DNA from: Brasenia schreberi
Lineage: Eukaryota > Streptophyta > Magnoliopsida > Nymphaeales > Cabombaceae
DNA length: 64,000 nt
Assembly: GCA_036023115.1 (NCBI GenBank)
Contig: JAYKKT010000037.1
Span: 744,001-808,000 of the forward strand
Direction of reading: 5' to 3'
Below are positions 22,540 to 33,416 of the stretch, piece by piece. The notes below the pieces were generated by a model. It was given only the letters and a program-made list of their open reading frames with translations. It made no database searches and was not told where the DNA came from. The stretch's first letter is position 1, and each line of letters opens with the position of its first letter. Position numbers and translations under genes: made by a program.

Positions 22540-22645
22540 TATAATAACATATACCTGCATATATACATGCATGCACACATCTATATCTATATGTACGTAC
22601 ACATGCATGTATGTATTTATATGTATATGTATATAAAAATGTAGC
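22540..22645. repeat. alternating purine-pyrimidine low-complexity tract
   Basis: A mix of ATAC, ATGC, TATG and TGTATA words just downstream of exon 4, between that exon and Copia-2's flank, without a fixed unit. It is not coding. Confidence 0.6.
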
Positions 22646-23080
22646 ATCACTAGTTATCAGAGATCAATAGTACTGTATAATATTTGTTTCTAACAATTTC
22701 ACGTTATCTTAGCATCAGATTCTGGAAAGGAAGATTGGACAATGGCCTTTATTTTCTGAATTCCAGTTCATAAGTGAGGCAATCACCCTAACTACTCAGA
22801 ATATAGACTGGACTGCTCTCATGGCAGTTCAAGAAATATACAAAACAAAGGAACCAGATAAGTCTGTGATCGACCTAAGGTGTTCATATTAGAAATCACG
22901 CTGGGAGTTACTGAATTCAACAACTGCACACTGTAAACGAGATGAAATGGTGACAGATTAAAATGCAATTCTGGAGGATACTCATAGCAGATGACTTTTG
23001 AAGACAACAGCAACCAAATAGGAATATCCAATATTCCCATGTTCATGCACTTGTCCAACAAAAAAAGAACTTATAACAGA

Positions 23081-23096
23081 TTTTTAGGAAAGCATA
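23081..23096. repeat. target-site duplication of the RTE LINE (left)
   Basis: tttttaggaaagcata, repeated exactly at 26368-26383. Confidence 0.92.
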
Positions 23097-23125
23097 CAAC
23101 AACAACAACTAAGCCTTTTCCCATA

Positions 23126-25094
23126 CTAGACGGGGTCGGCTACATGGATTCTTTGTTTCCACAGATCCCTATCATGTGCCATGTTAGCAGTTAACTCCCA
23201 ATAAGCTAGATCATTCTTTATTGTTTCTTTCCAACACTTTTGTGGTCGTCCTCTACCTCTTTTAATATTTTCTAAATTTAGTTTTTCTAACCTTCTTATC
23301 GGTTCTTCTTTTGATCTTCTTTCTATATGTCCAAACCATCTTAAACGATGTTCTCTCATTTTATCCTCTATTGGTGTCACTCCTAATTTGTTTCTAATAA
23401 CCTCATTATGTATACGATCTTTTCTTGTATGACCACTCATCCATCTCAACATCTTCATTTCTGTCACATACATCTTTTGTATATGTTGATGATTAACTGC
23501 CCAACACTCAAAACCATAAAACATGACAGGCCTAATTGCTGCTCTATAATATTTACCTTTTAATTTTAATGGTATCTTCTTATCACAAAGAATACCTGAT
23601 GCTCCTCTCCATTTTAACCAACCAGCATTAATTCTATGTGTAACATCTCCATCAATTCTTCCATCACTCTGAAAAATTGACCCTAGGTATTTAAAACTTT
23701 CCTTTTGGGGAATGCAATGTGTGTCAATTTTAATTTCTATGTACTCTGAAGTAACCAAATGATCAACCTACATTCCATATATTCTATCTTTGTTCTACTA
23801 AGTCGGCGGCCTTTGCTTTCTAATGTTTCTCTCCATAGTTCCAATTTTCTATTAACTTTTTCCTAAGACTCCTCCACTAATACAATGTCATCTCCAAATA
23901 ACATAGACCACAGTACTTCATCTTGAATATGTTTTGTTAACTCATCCATCACCATTATAAATAAGTATGGACTTAAAGTTGATCATTGATATAACCCAAT
24001 ATTAACTTCAAAGAAGTCCGTCGTTCCTTCATGAGTCCTCACGCATGTTTTTATACCACATACATGTCTCTTATAAGGTTAATATATGTCAATGGGATAC
24101 CTATTTTTTCCAAAGTTCTCCAAAGAACCTCCCTCGGTACCCTATCATAAACTTTTTCAAGATCAATAAATATCATGTGAAGGTTTTTCTTTTTTGCTCT
24201 AAAATGTTTCATAAGACATCTCAAAAGGTGAATCGCTTCAATAGTAGATCTACCTGGCATGAATCCAAATTGGTTCTCTATTGTACTTGATACTTGTCTT
24301 AACCTATGTTCGATAATTCTTTCCCATAATTTCATAGTATGACTCATTAACTTGATACCTCGATAATTCACACAATTTTGAATGTCTCCCTGGTTTTTAT
24401 ATATGGGTATAAGTGTACTTGCTCTCCATTCCTCGGGCATCTTTTGGTTTTCCCATATTTCATTAAATAGTCTTGTGAGCCAAGTGATTCCTATTTCTCC
24501 TAGTATTTTCCAGACTTCTATAGGAATATTATCTGGTCCTACCGATTTACCACCCTTCATATGTTTAAGAGCCTCTTTGACTTCATTCTTTTGAATATGT
24601 CGATAGAAATTATGGTTTATATACTTTTCTGACTTGGCTAAATCTCCTAAACTAATACTAACATCTTTATTTTCATTAAAAAGATTATAAAAATAGTTTT
24701 TCTATCTATTTCTTATATCATCATTTGCCATTAGAATTTTTTCATCCTCATCTTTTATGCATCTAACATAATTAAAATCTTTAGTTTTCTTATCTCTAGC
24801 CCTAACTATCCTAAAAATATCTCTTTCACCCTCTTTTGAGTTGAGTTTTTTATATAAGTCCTCCCAAATCTTAGCTTTTGCTTCACTAACGGCCTTTTTC
24901 GCTTCCTTCTTTGCTTTCTTATAAGCTTCTAAAGTTTCACTAGTTTTCTTAGCATAATCTAATTTGTAACATGCCCTCTTTGCCTTGATTTTATTTTGTA
25001 CTTCACTCCACCACCAAGCTTCTTTTTGTGCCGGTACACCTCCCTTAGATACCCCTAACACATCTTTTGCCACTTTCCTAATATGTATAGCCAT
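23126..25094 (-). pseudogene. RTE LINE reverse transcriptase and C-terminal region
   Basis: Three open blocks run in order. 24702-25094 is the Lys-rich linker (EAKKAVSEAKAKIWEDLYKK). 24051-24560 is the RT fingers/palm (KSVGPDNIPIEVWK, NQFGFMPGRSTIEAI, MIFIDLEKVYDRVP). Near 23885 a readable LFGDDIVL carries the catalytic Asp pair. 23126-23758 is the C-terminal part (FKYLGSIFQSDGRID, RPVMFYGFECWAV, GHTRKDRI, RGRGRPQKCW). Stops and frameshifts separate the blocks. Confidence 0.88.
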
Positions 25095-25274
25095 ATTGTT
25101 TCACATATCATAGGGTGTGCCAACATAATTCCAAACATCTCCTTGAAGGACTTTTTGTTTAAATATATCTTCTTTCTCGCTTTTGAGGTTCCACCATTTA
25201 GTCCGAATAGCTCGATGCACTCTTTTCTTCTTTGTCCATTTTTTTATTTGTAAATCCATAACTAAAAGTCGATA

Positions 25275-26252
25275 TTAGGTGGTTAAGCTTTCTCCTGGAA
25301 TTACCTTACAATCTTTACAACACGCTCTATCTTTTTTTCTACAAATAAAGTAATCAATTTGTGTTTGTGATAAGCCACTCTTATAAGTAATTAAATGTTC
25401 ATCTCGTTTTTTGAAGATTGTATTGACTATAAAGAGATCAAATGCCATAGCAAAATTTAAAATCTCCCTACCTTCCTCGTTTATATCCCCAAAACCAAAG
25501 TTTCCATGAATCCCTTGATATCCTAATGCCTCTTTACCGACATGTCCATTTAAATCTCTCCCTAAACAAATCATCTCCCTTTGTGGAATCTTTTGAAACA
25601 CCTTATCTAACTATTCTCAAAAAATTGTCTTTATACTATCTTCTAGTCCTACTTGGGGCGCGTAAGCACAAACTATATTCAAAACCTCTGTTCCTAACAC
25701 TAATTTCAACGTCATGATTTGATCACCATATTGTTGTATGTCTTCTACACTCTCCTTTAAATCTTTATTTATGATAATAACAACTCCGTTTCGAGCCTTT
25801 TCTTTACCTGAGTACCATAATTTAAAACCTATATCCTCTATCTCCTTTGTTTTTTCTCCAACCCATTTTGTCTCTTGTAAACATAGAATATGAATCTTTC
25901 TCCGAATCATAGTATCTACCACCTCCATTAGCTTACCCGATAATGTTCCGATATTCCAAGAACCAATACGAATCTTATTATCTAGGACTAACTTCCTTAC
26001 CCCCCACATCCGTCCATAATCAAAATGCGGAGACCCTCTTTGAAAATTTTTCACTACATTCGGGCGACAATGTAGCGGGACTAACTTCTTTACCCACACC
26101 CGTCCATGATGTGGGAACCCTCTCTGCAATTGATTCACTACATTTGGGCGAAAATGTAGTGACCCTTGCTTACTTCTTACTGCATTCGGGCTCTGCAGCA
26201 CGTCGCTATGTGAGAACGTCCCAAAGCAATGCTCATAATTTTTGTAATCCAT
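25275..26252 (-). pseudogene. RTE LINE N-terminal region and endonuclease domain
   Basis: The frame opens at 26252 (MDYKNYEHCFG). The first 80 residues hold two copies of an LH.RPNVV...QRG.P motif. The endonuclease follows: IRIGSWNIGTLSGKLMEVVD, LCLQETKW (catalytic Glu) and NGVVIIINKDL. After a stop at about 25614 it continues with CLGRDLNGHVG and ...QTQIDYFICRK. The DLNGHVG motif normally reads GDLNGHVG in this clade and has an Arg here. This domain nicks target DNA to prime reverse transcription. Confidence 0.88.
26052..26161 (-). other. two hairpins in the RTE LINE 5' coding region
   Basis: Segment 26136-26161 folds into a perfect 10-bp stem (CACTACATTT against AAATGTAGTG) with a 6-nt loop. 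Segment 26052-26077 is a second, slightly weaker copy of the same hairpin. They lie in two tandem repeats of about 85-90 bp. The other RTE copy has the same pair at 63527-63552 and 63611-63636. Confidence 0.75.
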
Positions 26253-26367
26253 GTTATAAAATCCGACGAAGTTTTACGGTGGCAGTCAGAAGCCTAACAC
26301 AACCGTCCTCCTTTATCCGGGCTTAGGACCGGCAATGCAAGGGTGATCCCTTACATAGGCGGAGTTT

Positions 26368-26383
26368 TTTTTAGGAAAGCATA
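26368..26383. repeat. target-site duplication of the RTE LINE (right)
   Basis: tttttaggaaagcata, identical to 23081-23096; exon 3 ends 17 bp beyond it. Confidence 0.92.
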
Positions 26384-26399
26384 ACGAGAACAAATTTAC

Positions 26400-26465
26400 C
26401 TTGTTAGTATTGGGTACTAACTCTTGCAACGGCTTCATCCTTTCTGCAATTCGTTCTCTTAGTAA
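26400..26465 (-). pseudogene. bHLH locus exon 3 (basic region end, helix 1, loop)
   Basis: It has 22 codons between an acceptor ending GATACAG and donor AAG|GTAAAT, reading LLRERIAERMKPLQELVPNT then NK. The family normally begins this exon LRRER, so one basic-region Arg has become Leu (CTA); the Arg that contacts DNA after it is kept. A Pro replaces the usual Ala in MKALQ. Confidence 0.88.
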
Positions 26466-27118
26466 CTGTATCAAGAGTGTTATTACACACATACATACAC
26501 CAGTGCATAACTTTCAGGGAAGACATACTTGCTTGGCTCAAGGGCTTAGATTCGTGCAAGAGATGGAGTTCATCTCTTGCCTGCATGAACAAACATGCAA
26601 AATGAATTCAAGAGGCCATGGAGATGAAGAATTCACTTGTTAGGATGCTATGTGGTTTGATTCTTGCAAGTAGCTTCCACATTTTCTAGAGGCAGATGAC
26701 CAAGCACCAAATCGGGCATGGGCATCAACATAGCATCCTCTCCCATTTTTGAACAGAGGGCAGTGTGGCAATGGAAAAAAGGGTATCACAAGATGCACGA
26801 GCATTAGAATTGTTGATAGAAACAAGCACATTTTCTGATTGAGGACAAGCCATGGTATGATAAATTACACGTACCTGGCCACAAAATGCTCTTCCATGTG
26901 CTGGAGCCCAACCGTGAAACTTTTGTTCGACATGTAGACTTCTAAAAAACATACAATATGAATAGGGTCCAATTTCTCTCTCTCTCTCTCATGTGTATAT
27001 ATATATATATAAAACCAACCCAGATCCATTTCATTTCTAGTCAAGGTATTATATGCTCATCCACATGCAGGACTAGATTCAAATGCTGAGGTCTATCCAG
27101 ATGGGTGACACAGCTTAC
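26466..27118 (-). other. bHLH intron 2
   Basis: A GT-AG intron of 653 bp with no recognised element; a (CT)n/(TA)n tract lies at about 26975-27012. Confidence 0.75.
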
Positions 27119-27259
27119 CCTTTCCGCAATACTGTGAGGGTCAGTAGCATGACGTCGTCTAGCACGGACTCTGGGCCGAACTGCTGGTGGGTGTGGCACT
27201 GTTGCACTGGTTGTAGGCTGGGGATGAAAAGGTTGGCATGCTGCAACTCCTTGTCCTGT
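27119..27259 (-). pseudogene. bHLH locus exon 2 (basic region, first part)
   Basis: It has 47 codons between a TTCAG acceptor and an AGG|GTAAGC donor, ending VRARRRHATDPHSIAER. The His and Glu that contact the E-box (H and E of PHSIAE) are present. The usual RRGQATDP is RRRHATDP here, two changes in a nearly invariant stretch. Confidence 0.88.
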
Positions 27260-30200
27260 CTGAATCTCGACGTCAGTACCATGGAAATTAGGAAGATAAA
27301 AAAAATGACAGAACTCTAATGCATCGATCAGCAGCTCAGCACAATGGAAGTCACCACATAGACAAGGCTGGTAATGGATTGAAGTTGATCTCAATCATTA
27401 GACAAAGATCGGTTTCTGTAGTGCTCACACGCGCACGCTATGGTGCACAGTTATCAAATTTTATAGAGCGCTAATTTCATTAATTCATCTGATACAAATA
27501 CCACCTTAACAAAATCTACGTAGGCAACCATGCCAGGATTGGTTCTGATAAATGGGATCTGATAATAGCCAGACCTATTCATGAGTGAGCTAAACAAGTG
27601 GCCTTACCCAAAATCCAAAAATATCTGAAAAATCGATATAATTAATCTGAATCTTTCAAATTATATGGACCACCCTATATGAGTTTCACCCAACTGAACT
27701 TCACCTCACCCCACAAAATTTTTTCTAGTTCTTCCACTAACGCCAAATCCTACTGAGACTGGAAAACAAGCGAAGATCAGCTTGGTTCAGCTCATTTTGA
27801 GCTCATTCGTATGTGATTCACTAGTCTAAAGAGCTGAAGACAAACAGCTTGCCGTAGCTAGATGAGCTGAGTACGATGAGACAGGTAGCCTTGGCTCGGT
27901 TCTTCTCTGCTCATGTAGGCTCATACCAAAGAACGTACTAGCTCATGCTAACAAGAATTCAATTTTAAATTAGAAAATCGCACCATAATTTGGCTGGTAA
28001 AGAATTTGTTTGAACCCTTAAAATGTGCTCAACTATGACGTGCAAACCGAGTCATTCTCACATCAACGCACCGTCTCATCCGAGATGTTCTCCCACGTGC
28101 GGAGATGACTATCCGCCCGCACCAAATCAATGTTGCAACGGCGGCGTCTGTACAACACTACAGAGTACGTGCGAAACCTCTCGCACGTGTCTTCTCGTTT
28201 TTTGTTTTTGTATTTTCCTGCCAAATTATATGCGAGGAAATAACTAGAACCGACGCCGTTGCACGCGTGACGCAGTCAAGCGAGCCAACCCGGGGAGGAC
28301 GACGTCTTCTTTTAATTCCAATAGTACCCTTGTACATATAAAATAATTACACGTATGTCATTATCGTTTTACCTTCACATTTAAAGTACTTATTTAATCT
28401 CTTTTATTTCCCGCCAAACTACACCAAAGGGTGGCAATTCTCTCTCCAAACCATGCATGTGTTTTGATTTCTTTTTTAATAATTTATTAAATTTAAGATA
28501 AATGTCTTCGTTTCTTTGATACAATCATGGAGGATGCATGCACCGAGCATTGAAACTGTCACAGGTCGATTTTTGACTTAGAATTTTTCGCTAAATCGGA
28601 ACGTGCCCGTGATGGCTAGAATCGCCCGACGATCCTATCAACCCTCAAACCAATCACTTACCCCGCTACACTACCTTAATCGGGTGCTGCTAGGTTACAG
28701 GATCAGCTCCTTGAGATCTCCATGCTAAGGCACTGCGGAAATATCAAACCAACTGGATCAAACACTTTATGGAACTTAACACAACGTTTTCCTTTGAAAC
28801 AGGTACAATCGGGGTTTCCAGAAGAGTCACGCCTCACTGGATGTCCAAGGGAGGTTTACACAAACCAATACACGCCCAAGGGACTTGGTCGTCTGTTGCA
28901 CGGGTCGGTTGTGTTGGCTAGACGGGTGCACAGGGTTGTGCACTGAAGAGAGGGCGCGTCGGCACCTGGAAGAGGAACTGTCTCCGACTGGCGCTAGGGC
29001 GCTAGTGATAAGGAGAACGGCAGGGCTAGGGTGCGTGCGATGCTGCATTGGGTTGCTGGCAATAGGGGTCCGCTACGGTTCTGCACGTCCACTGCACTGG
29101 CACAAGTTCACGACTCCTGCATGGCTGCTGCAAGTCACGAACTGCTGCTGCTGCAAGGCTCCTCTGCAAGGTTGGCACTAGCACTCCAGCACAGAGGTTC
29201 TGCACGGCGTCACTGTGGCACCGTCTGGTGGCAAAGGCGTTGTTTGGTCCTATCTTCCTCCTTCCTCTTCACTCTCTCACAACTCTCATCACTAGGTTGG
29301 GTTCTCTCACCTGTGGTTCAACAACCTAGCACAAGGGGAGGCTCGCTGCTTTATAGGCAAGGCCCCCGGGCAAGTGCTGTAACCGTTCCCCGCCAAAGGG
29401 ATGGTTACTCCCTGTAACCGCACCCCCCTCTAGGGTGCGGGTGAGGTGCCCCCAACACCTCACCATAGGGCGCCACATGGCCCCATGCACCAACTGACCC
29501 CCCCCCAGGCCACCACCTGTCCCAGGTGGTTCCAACCGAACCCAAACTGGACCTAGACCTAGATATGGGTCGACCCGAACCCATTCTTGGGTCAACCCGA
29601 CCCGGTTTTGCAAGGATCCAAGACCCGATCCAAACCCAAGTTCATACCCAACTAGACCTAGGACTAACACGACTCAACCTAGACCTACACTCCGTTGACC
29701 TAGCCTGAGTTTATAGACACACTCAGACCATTACAAAGGACTTATATAACCCTCACGATGATGGGTGCACGGGGATGCGCGTGCCACAAACTCAAGTCTG
29801 TGACAGAAACCTTCAACTTCTTGAGTCGAACCCTTAACCAGTGAACTATTGTTCATTCTTCAAATTATACATCTTTGTCACGGACATCTTTTTTATGCCT
29901 CGTCATTCATCTGCCAAAAACAACACAACTAGAATTGTTCCATTAGAATGAAAGTGCACCTAAACTATAGTCACGCTCCTTAGATACCATGTTGATATAG
30001 TATTTAGAATAAATGAACACAATAAATGAAACCAACTTTGATCCTTCTCTAAGACCAACTGTTTTGGGGTTCAATGGGAAGGTCGTAGCCAGATGCCCAC
30101 TCCGGGTATTGAACTCATTACCTTCAAATTGTGAGCCAAGTCGAAGCTAGGTTAGCTATTGCTTTTTGTGTTTTGTGAGACCAACTTTAGTCTTATGTTA

Positions 30201-30641
30201 AAGAAACAAAGCTCTTTCCTTCTTGTTTTCCTTATTTGTGGTTATTTCATCTTCATCAATTTCATACAAATTGAATTCTTTTTACCATTTTTCTAGAAAA
30301 ATAAAGAAGGCATTCATCTCATATAAAGTAGTGTCAGTTCAGTAACTTTTTCGTAAAAACAAGAAAGAAAAAGAGGGAAAGAAAGTTTCGTGGCGTTCAA
30401 TCAGCGATTACTTTACGATTCATGAAACTCAGAAGAAAAGGTATGAAACATCGCCGAGTTTTTACGCACCAACGAGAGGTTGAACGGAGGGCGGAGCGTT
30501 GCCGAAGGGCGGGAACAAGTTCGCTGCGGATTTCCTCGCCTTAAAAAAGGGGAATTATTTAAACTCTTAGCCGAGAAAGCAACGAGAAATTACAAAAAGA
30601 CCACGCCGGGAAAGTTTCCACTGTACTCATTCTGCGCTTAC
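27260..30641 (-). other. bHLH intron 1
   Basis: A GT-AG intron of 3.4 kb holding a solo LTR (28557-29805) and, at 30062-30165, a diverged copy of the dispersed repeat at 11102-11200. The stretch 27420-28551 has no recognised feature; at about 27780-27940 it is rich in agct words. Confidence 0.7.
28557..29805 (-). mobile_element. solo LTR, 1249 bp, in bHLH intron 1
   Basis: It begins TGTCACAG and ends CTGTGACA and is flanked by the perfect 5-bp duplication GAAAC (28552-28556 and 29806-29810). It has no internal domain or second LTR, so it is the product of LTR-LTR recombination. A CCTATAAAGC box on the minus strand (about 29348-29358) suggests minus orientation, but the ends are palindromic so orientation is tentative. 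It is unrelated to the copia LTRs here; it is GC-richer and may belong to a gypsy-type element. Its internal small open frames are not genes. Confidence 0.85.
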
Positions 30642-30956
30642 GTTGGTGTTGTTGTTGTTGGTGGTGGTGGTAGAGGGGTTCAGGGGTCCCGGGAGAGTTT
30701 TGACGGAGTCGGCGTCGCCGAGAAACCGCTTTCCACTACCGGACGCCTCGCCGGTCTTTCCTTGGTCGAGGCTGAGGCCAAGGGGGAACATACCGCTTGG
30801 AAAACCGCCTCCGGTGCCCATCTGCAGCATCATTCCCGCAGTAACCGCCATGCAGGCGTCCCCTCCGCTGGCGCTGGAGGGGTTGGAGTATCCGGGCATG
30901 GCCAGAACCTGCTCGAAGAACTCGTCCGTCATGCCTTCCAGAGGGTTCGTTGCCAT
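30642..30956 (-). pseudogene. bHLH locus exon 1
   Basis: It has 105 complete codons, from the ATG at 30956 to a GTAAGC donor just after 30642. It contains MTDEFFEQVLAMPGYSN near the start, MMLQMGTGGG in the middle and MFPLGLSLDQGKTG towards the end, all typical of UNE12-like proteins, then a Thr/Asn run. This exon is undamaged. Plus-strand frames over it are shadows. Confidence 0.88.
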
Positions 30957-31062
30957 GAGAGAGAGGGAGAATGGGGCTTTGCTTCTTATGTTATCGAGCT
31001 GTGTTTCTTCGCCGCCCCCGAATTTACACCGGGAATCAGTTGGAAGGAGAGAATGTGTGGAA

Positions 31063-31067
31063 ATCTA
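31063..31067. repeat. target-site duplication of Copia-3 (left)
   Basis: ATCTA, repeated at 37050-37054. Confidence 0.9.
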
Positions 31068-31400
31068 TGATGGCGTTTATGCGAAGCCGGTTGATCCTAT
31101 TTGGTTGCGGGAGTCCGATGCTCTTTATGTTCTCCGTCCATTCGCAGAAACGAGTGAAACGGCTTTTTTCCGAGACTCTTTGTATATATTTTTCTGTTTT
31201 GTGTGTATGTACTTTGTGTACGCATTGTTCTTATTTATATAGCAATTATTCGAGATGGGTTTCTTTTATCGAGAGCATCCGGTAATAATTCGACAATTAC
31301 TTGACCCTATCTGTAACTCCCAACACAATAACGGTATGAATGACCAGTCCAATCGTTACCGTTACCATGCTGAGTTGCCGAGAATGACCACTCTTTAACA
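31068..31400 (-). repeat. Copia-3 3' LTR
   Basis: 333 bp, tgatgg to taaca; 81 bp shorter than the 5' LTR. On the minus strand TATATAAATAA (about 31231-31241) is a TATA-box match directed towards the bHLH start codon, about 275 bp away. Confidence 0.9.
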
Positions 31401-31573
31401 TCTCCCACTTGACCATTCGAGTTAAGTATACTAATATATTGGTTTTCCTCCTACTTTTGCAGGGTTTACCTAGTAATATCAATTCATGATTGCTGCTGCA
31501 ATCAATACCCATTGTGTGATTATTTTCCTATACAACAATCTACCCGTTGTCTGGTTATTTCCCTACACAACAA

Positions 31574-33155
31574 TCAAACATACTTCAAACCCATGTTTGT
31601 AAGATGTTTTGAGAAAAGTTCCTCTATTATGCCTTTAGTCAAGGGCTCAGCTAACATATCATTTGTTGGCATGTATGATATGGATATTTTCTTTCTCATA
31701 ACCATATCATGAACATAGTGGTATTTCACCATTATATGCTTGCTTTTTGAGCAATCAATTTCACTCTTGATAAGAGTAATTGCTGCATTGTTATCACAGT
31801 AAATGATAATTGGTTTATCGGTTATTTCCAACTTCAAATCATGTATAAAGCGGCTAATTCAAACAACATTTGTTACAGCCATACAACAAGCTACATACTC
31901 AGCTTCCTGTGTATGCAATACTGCACATCCTTGTTTCTTGCATGCTTAAGAAACAACACTACCTCAAAATAAGAATATTTGACCTGAGGTTGATTTGCTG
32001 TCACCTTTGCTCCCAACAAAGTCAGCATCTAAGTATCCTACCACTTTCAGTTCATCTCCTTAAAAACATAGTTTCAAGTCTCTTGTTTCTTTCAAATATC
32101 TTAAAATTCTTTTTACAACTATCCAGTACTGTCATCCAGGATTACTTTGATATCTACTTATAAAACCAACAACAAAGCTGATATCAGGTCTTGTACATAA
32201 TATAACATACATCAAGCTACCCACAACTTGTGCATAAGAAACATTAAGCTTATCGTCTCCTTCATCGGGACAATCAATCTTACTAATTTTAACCCCTTTT
32301 GCAAGGTATATCAGCAGACTTACATTCACCTATTTTGAACTTCTTGAGGATATAATCAATATCTTGACTTAGGCATAAGAGTCTAGATTTTCTATCTCGA
32401 GAGATCTTTATACCCAGGATATAGGATGCTTCTCCCATATCCTTCATTTTGAAATTGGAGTTTAACCATGACTTGGTTTTGACAATCATCTCGTTATCAT
32501 TTCTAGTCAACAATATGCCATCTACATATAATGATAGGATGACAAAGTGGCTCCCACTGTTCCAGACATATACAAAGTGATCAAGTTTATTAGCTATAAA
32601 CCCAAGTTTTATAATGGCATTTTGAAAAGTCAAATACCATTGGCAGGCGATGTAACTGTTTCAAGCTATATAGGAATTTTCTCAACCTATATACTTTATC
32701 TTCTTGGCCTTCAACCACAAATCCTTTGGGTTGCTGCATGTATATGATTTCATCTAAATCCTCGTTTAGAAATGTTGTTTTACTTCTAACTGATTTAAGT
32801 TCAAATCATAATATGCAGATATTGTCATGATTATTCTTATGGATGCAAATTTTGCAACTGGAGAATATGTCTTAACATAATCTATCTACTCTTTTTGCGA
32901 AAAACCCTTTGCAACCAACCTCGCTTTAAACTTATCGATTGTACCATCGACCTTGTATTTCTTTTTCAGAACCCATTTATAGCTTATGACTTTCCTTCCT
33001 TTTGGCAAATCAGTCAATTCCCACACATGATTTTTCTCAATGAATTCAAGTTCCTCATCCATGGCTTTCCCCAAGTCTAATGCTTCCGATGAGTTCATAG
33101 CTTGCAAATAAGTCAATTTATCAGTCAACTCATCTAAATCCACCGAATTACACAC
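31574..33155 (-). pseudogene. Copia-3 reverse transcriptase and RNase H
   Basis: RT begins in 32886-33155 (VWELTDLPKGRKVISYKWVL, then KFKARLVAKGFSQKE). It continues in 32289-32633, where the catalytic box reads YVDGILL instead of YVDDxLL, and KMKDMGEASYILGIKI follows. Segment 32132-32329 carries the thumb (CTRPDISFVVG). RNase H ends in 31574-31837 (IYCDNNAAITL, then KHIMVKYHYVHD and TNDMLAEPLTKG). The YVDD to YVDG change removes one catalytic Asp, and frames are split. Confidence 0.88.
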
Positions 33156-33416
33156 TTCTTCTGCAACATAAGTGTGATAATCCTTTAAATAAGACGGAGT
33201 GACTCTTGGCCTTTTATGTCCACTTACGGTTTCGGTTGTTTCAGAAAGATTTTTTATGGGCTCAAAAGATGATTGATCTAGGTCTACTAGATCATCAATA
33301 CATTCATCATTATTTTTTAGGATGTCATTCTTAGTATCTTCTAAGAATTCAATATCTCTCCTTTCAATTAGTCTGTGGTCCTTATGATAAAACCAATATC
33401 CTTTTGAACCTTTCGG

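Larger units (their letters stand above)
23097..26367 (-). mobile_element. RTE-type LINE, apparently full length, in bHLH intron 3
   Basis: A minus-strand non-LTR retrotransposon flanked by a perfect 16-bp target-site duplication. It begins near 26364 (minus-strand ctccgcctatg), encodes an apurinic endonuclease then a reverse transcriptase, and ends in a short TTG-repeat tail (plus strand caacaacaacaac at 23097) instead of poly-A, as RTE-clade LINEs do. The single reading frame is broken by a few stops and frameshifts, so it is inactive. Two other copies in this window begin at the same 5' nucleotide region, supporting the full-length 5' end. It lies between bHLH exons 3 and 4, in the gene's orientation, with its end only 16 bp plus a short stretch from exon 3. 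Confidence 0.93.
13664..30956 (-). pseudogene. bHLH transcription factor locus, UNE12/LRL type, six exons, probably decayed
   Basis: Six minus-strand exons read together as a bHLH factor of the plant subgroup that includes Arabidopsis UNE12 and the LRL proteins. These nuclear proteins bind E-box DNA as dimers. Exons: 30642-30956, 27119-27259, 26400-26465, 22410-22475, 15657-15735 and 13664-13913. The protein has the family's N-terminal motif (DEFFEQVLAMP), then MFPLGLSLDQGK, the basic region RVRARRRHATDPHSIAER, two helices, and the C-terminal block [12 protein letters not shown]...MSLAMAIYH. Introns all have GT-AG ends. Against function: exon 5 is one base too long, exon 6 has a TGCA duplication and an in-frame TAG, and conserved basic and helix residues are altered. 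Transposons fill introns 1, 3 and 4, and a copia element sits in the 5' region. The family identity is secure; pseudogene status is an inference that assembly errors could undermine. Confidence 0.85.

Noticed and set aside
28722..29708. Several overlapping frames of 60-128 codons
   Set aside because: All lie inside the solo LTR, where GC-rich sequence has few stops; none has a family signature.
30480..31285. Plus-strand frames of about 100-199 codons
   Set aside because: They are antisense to bHLH exon 1 and run into the Copia-3 LTR; the minus-strand frame matches a known protein family.
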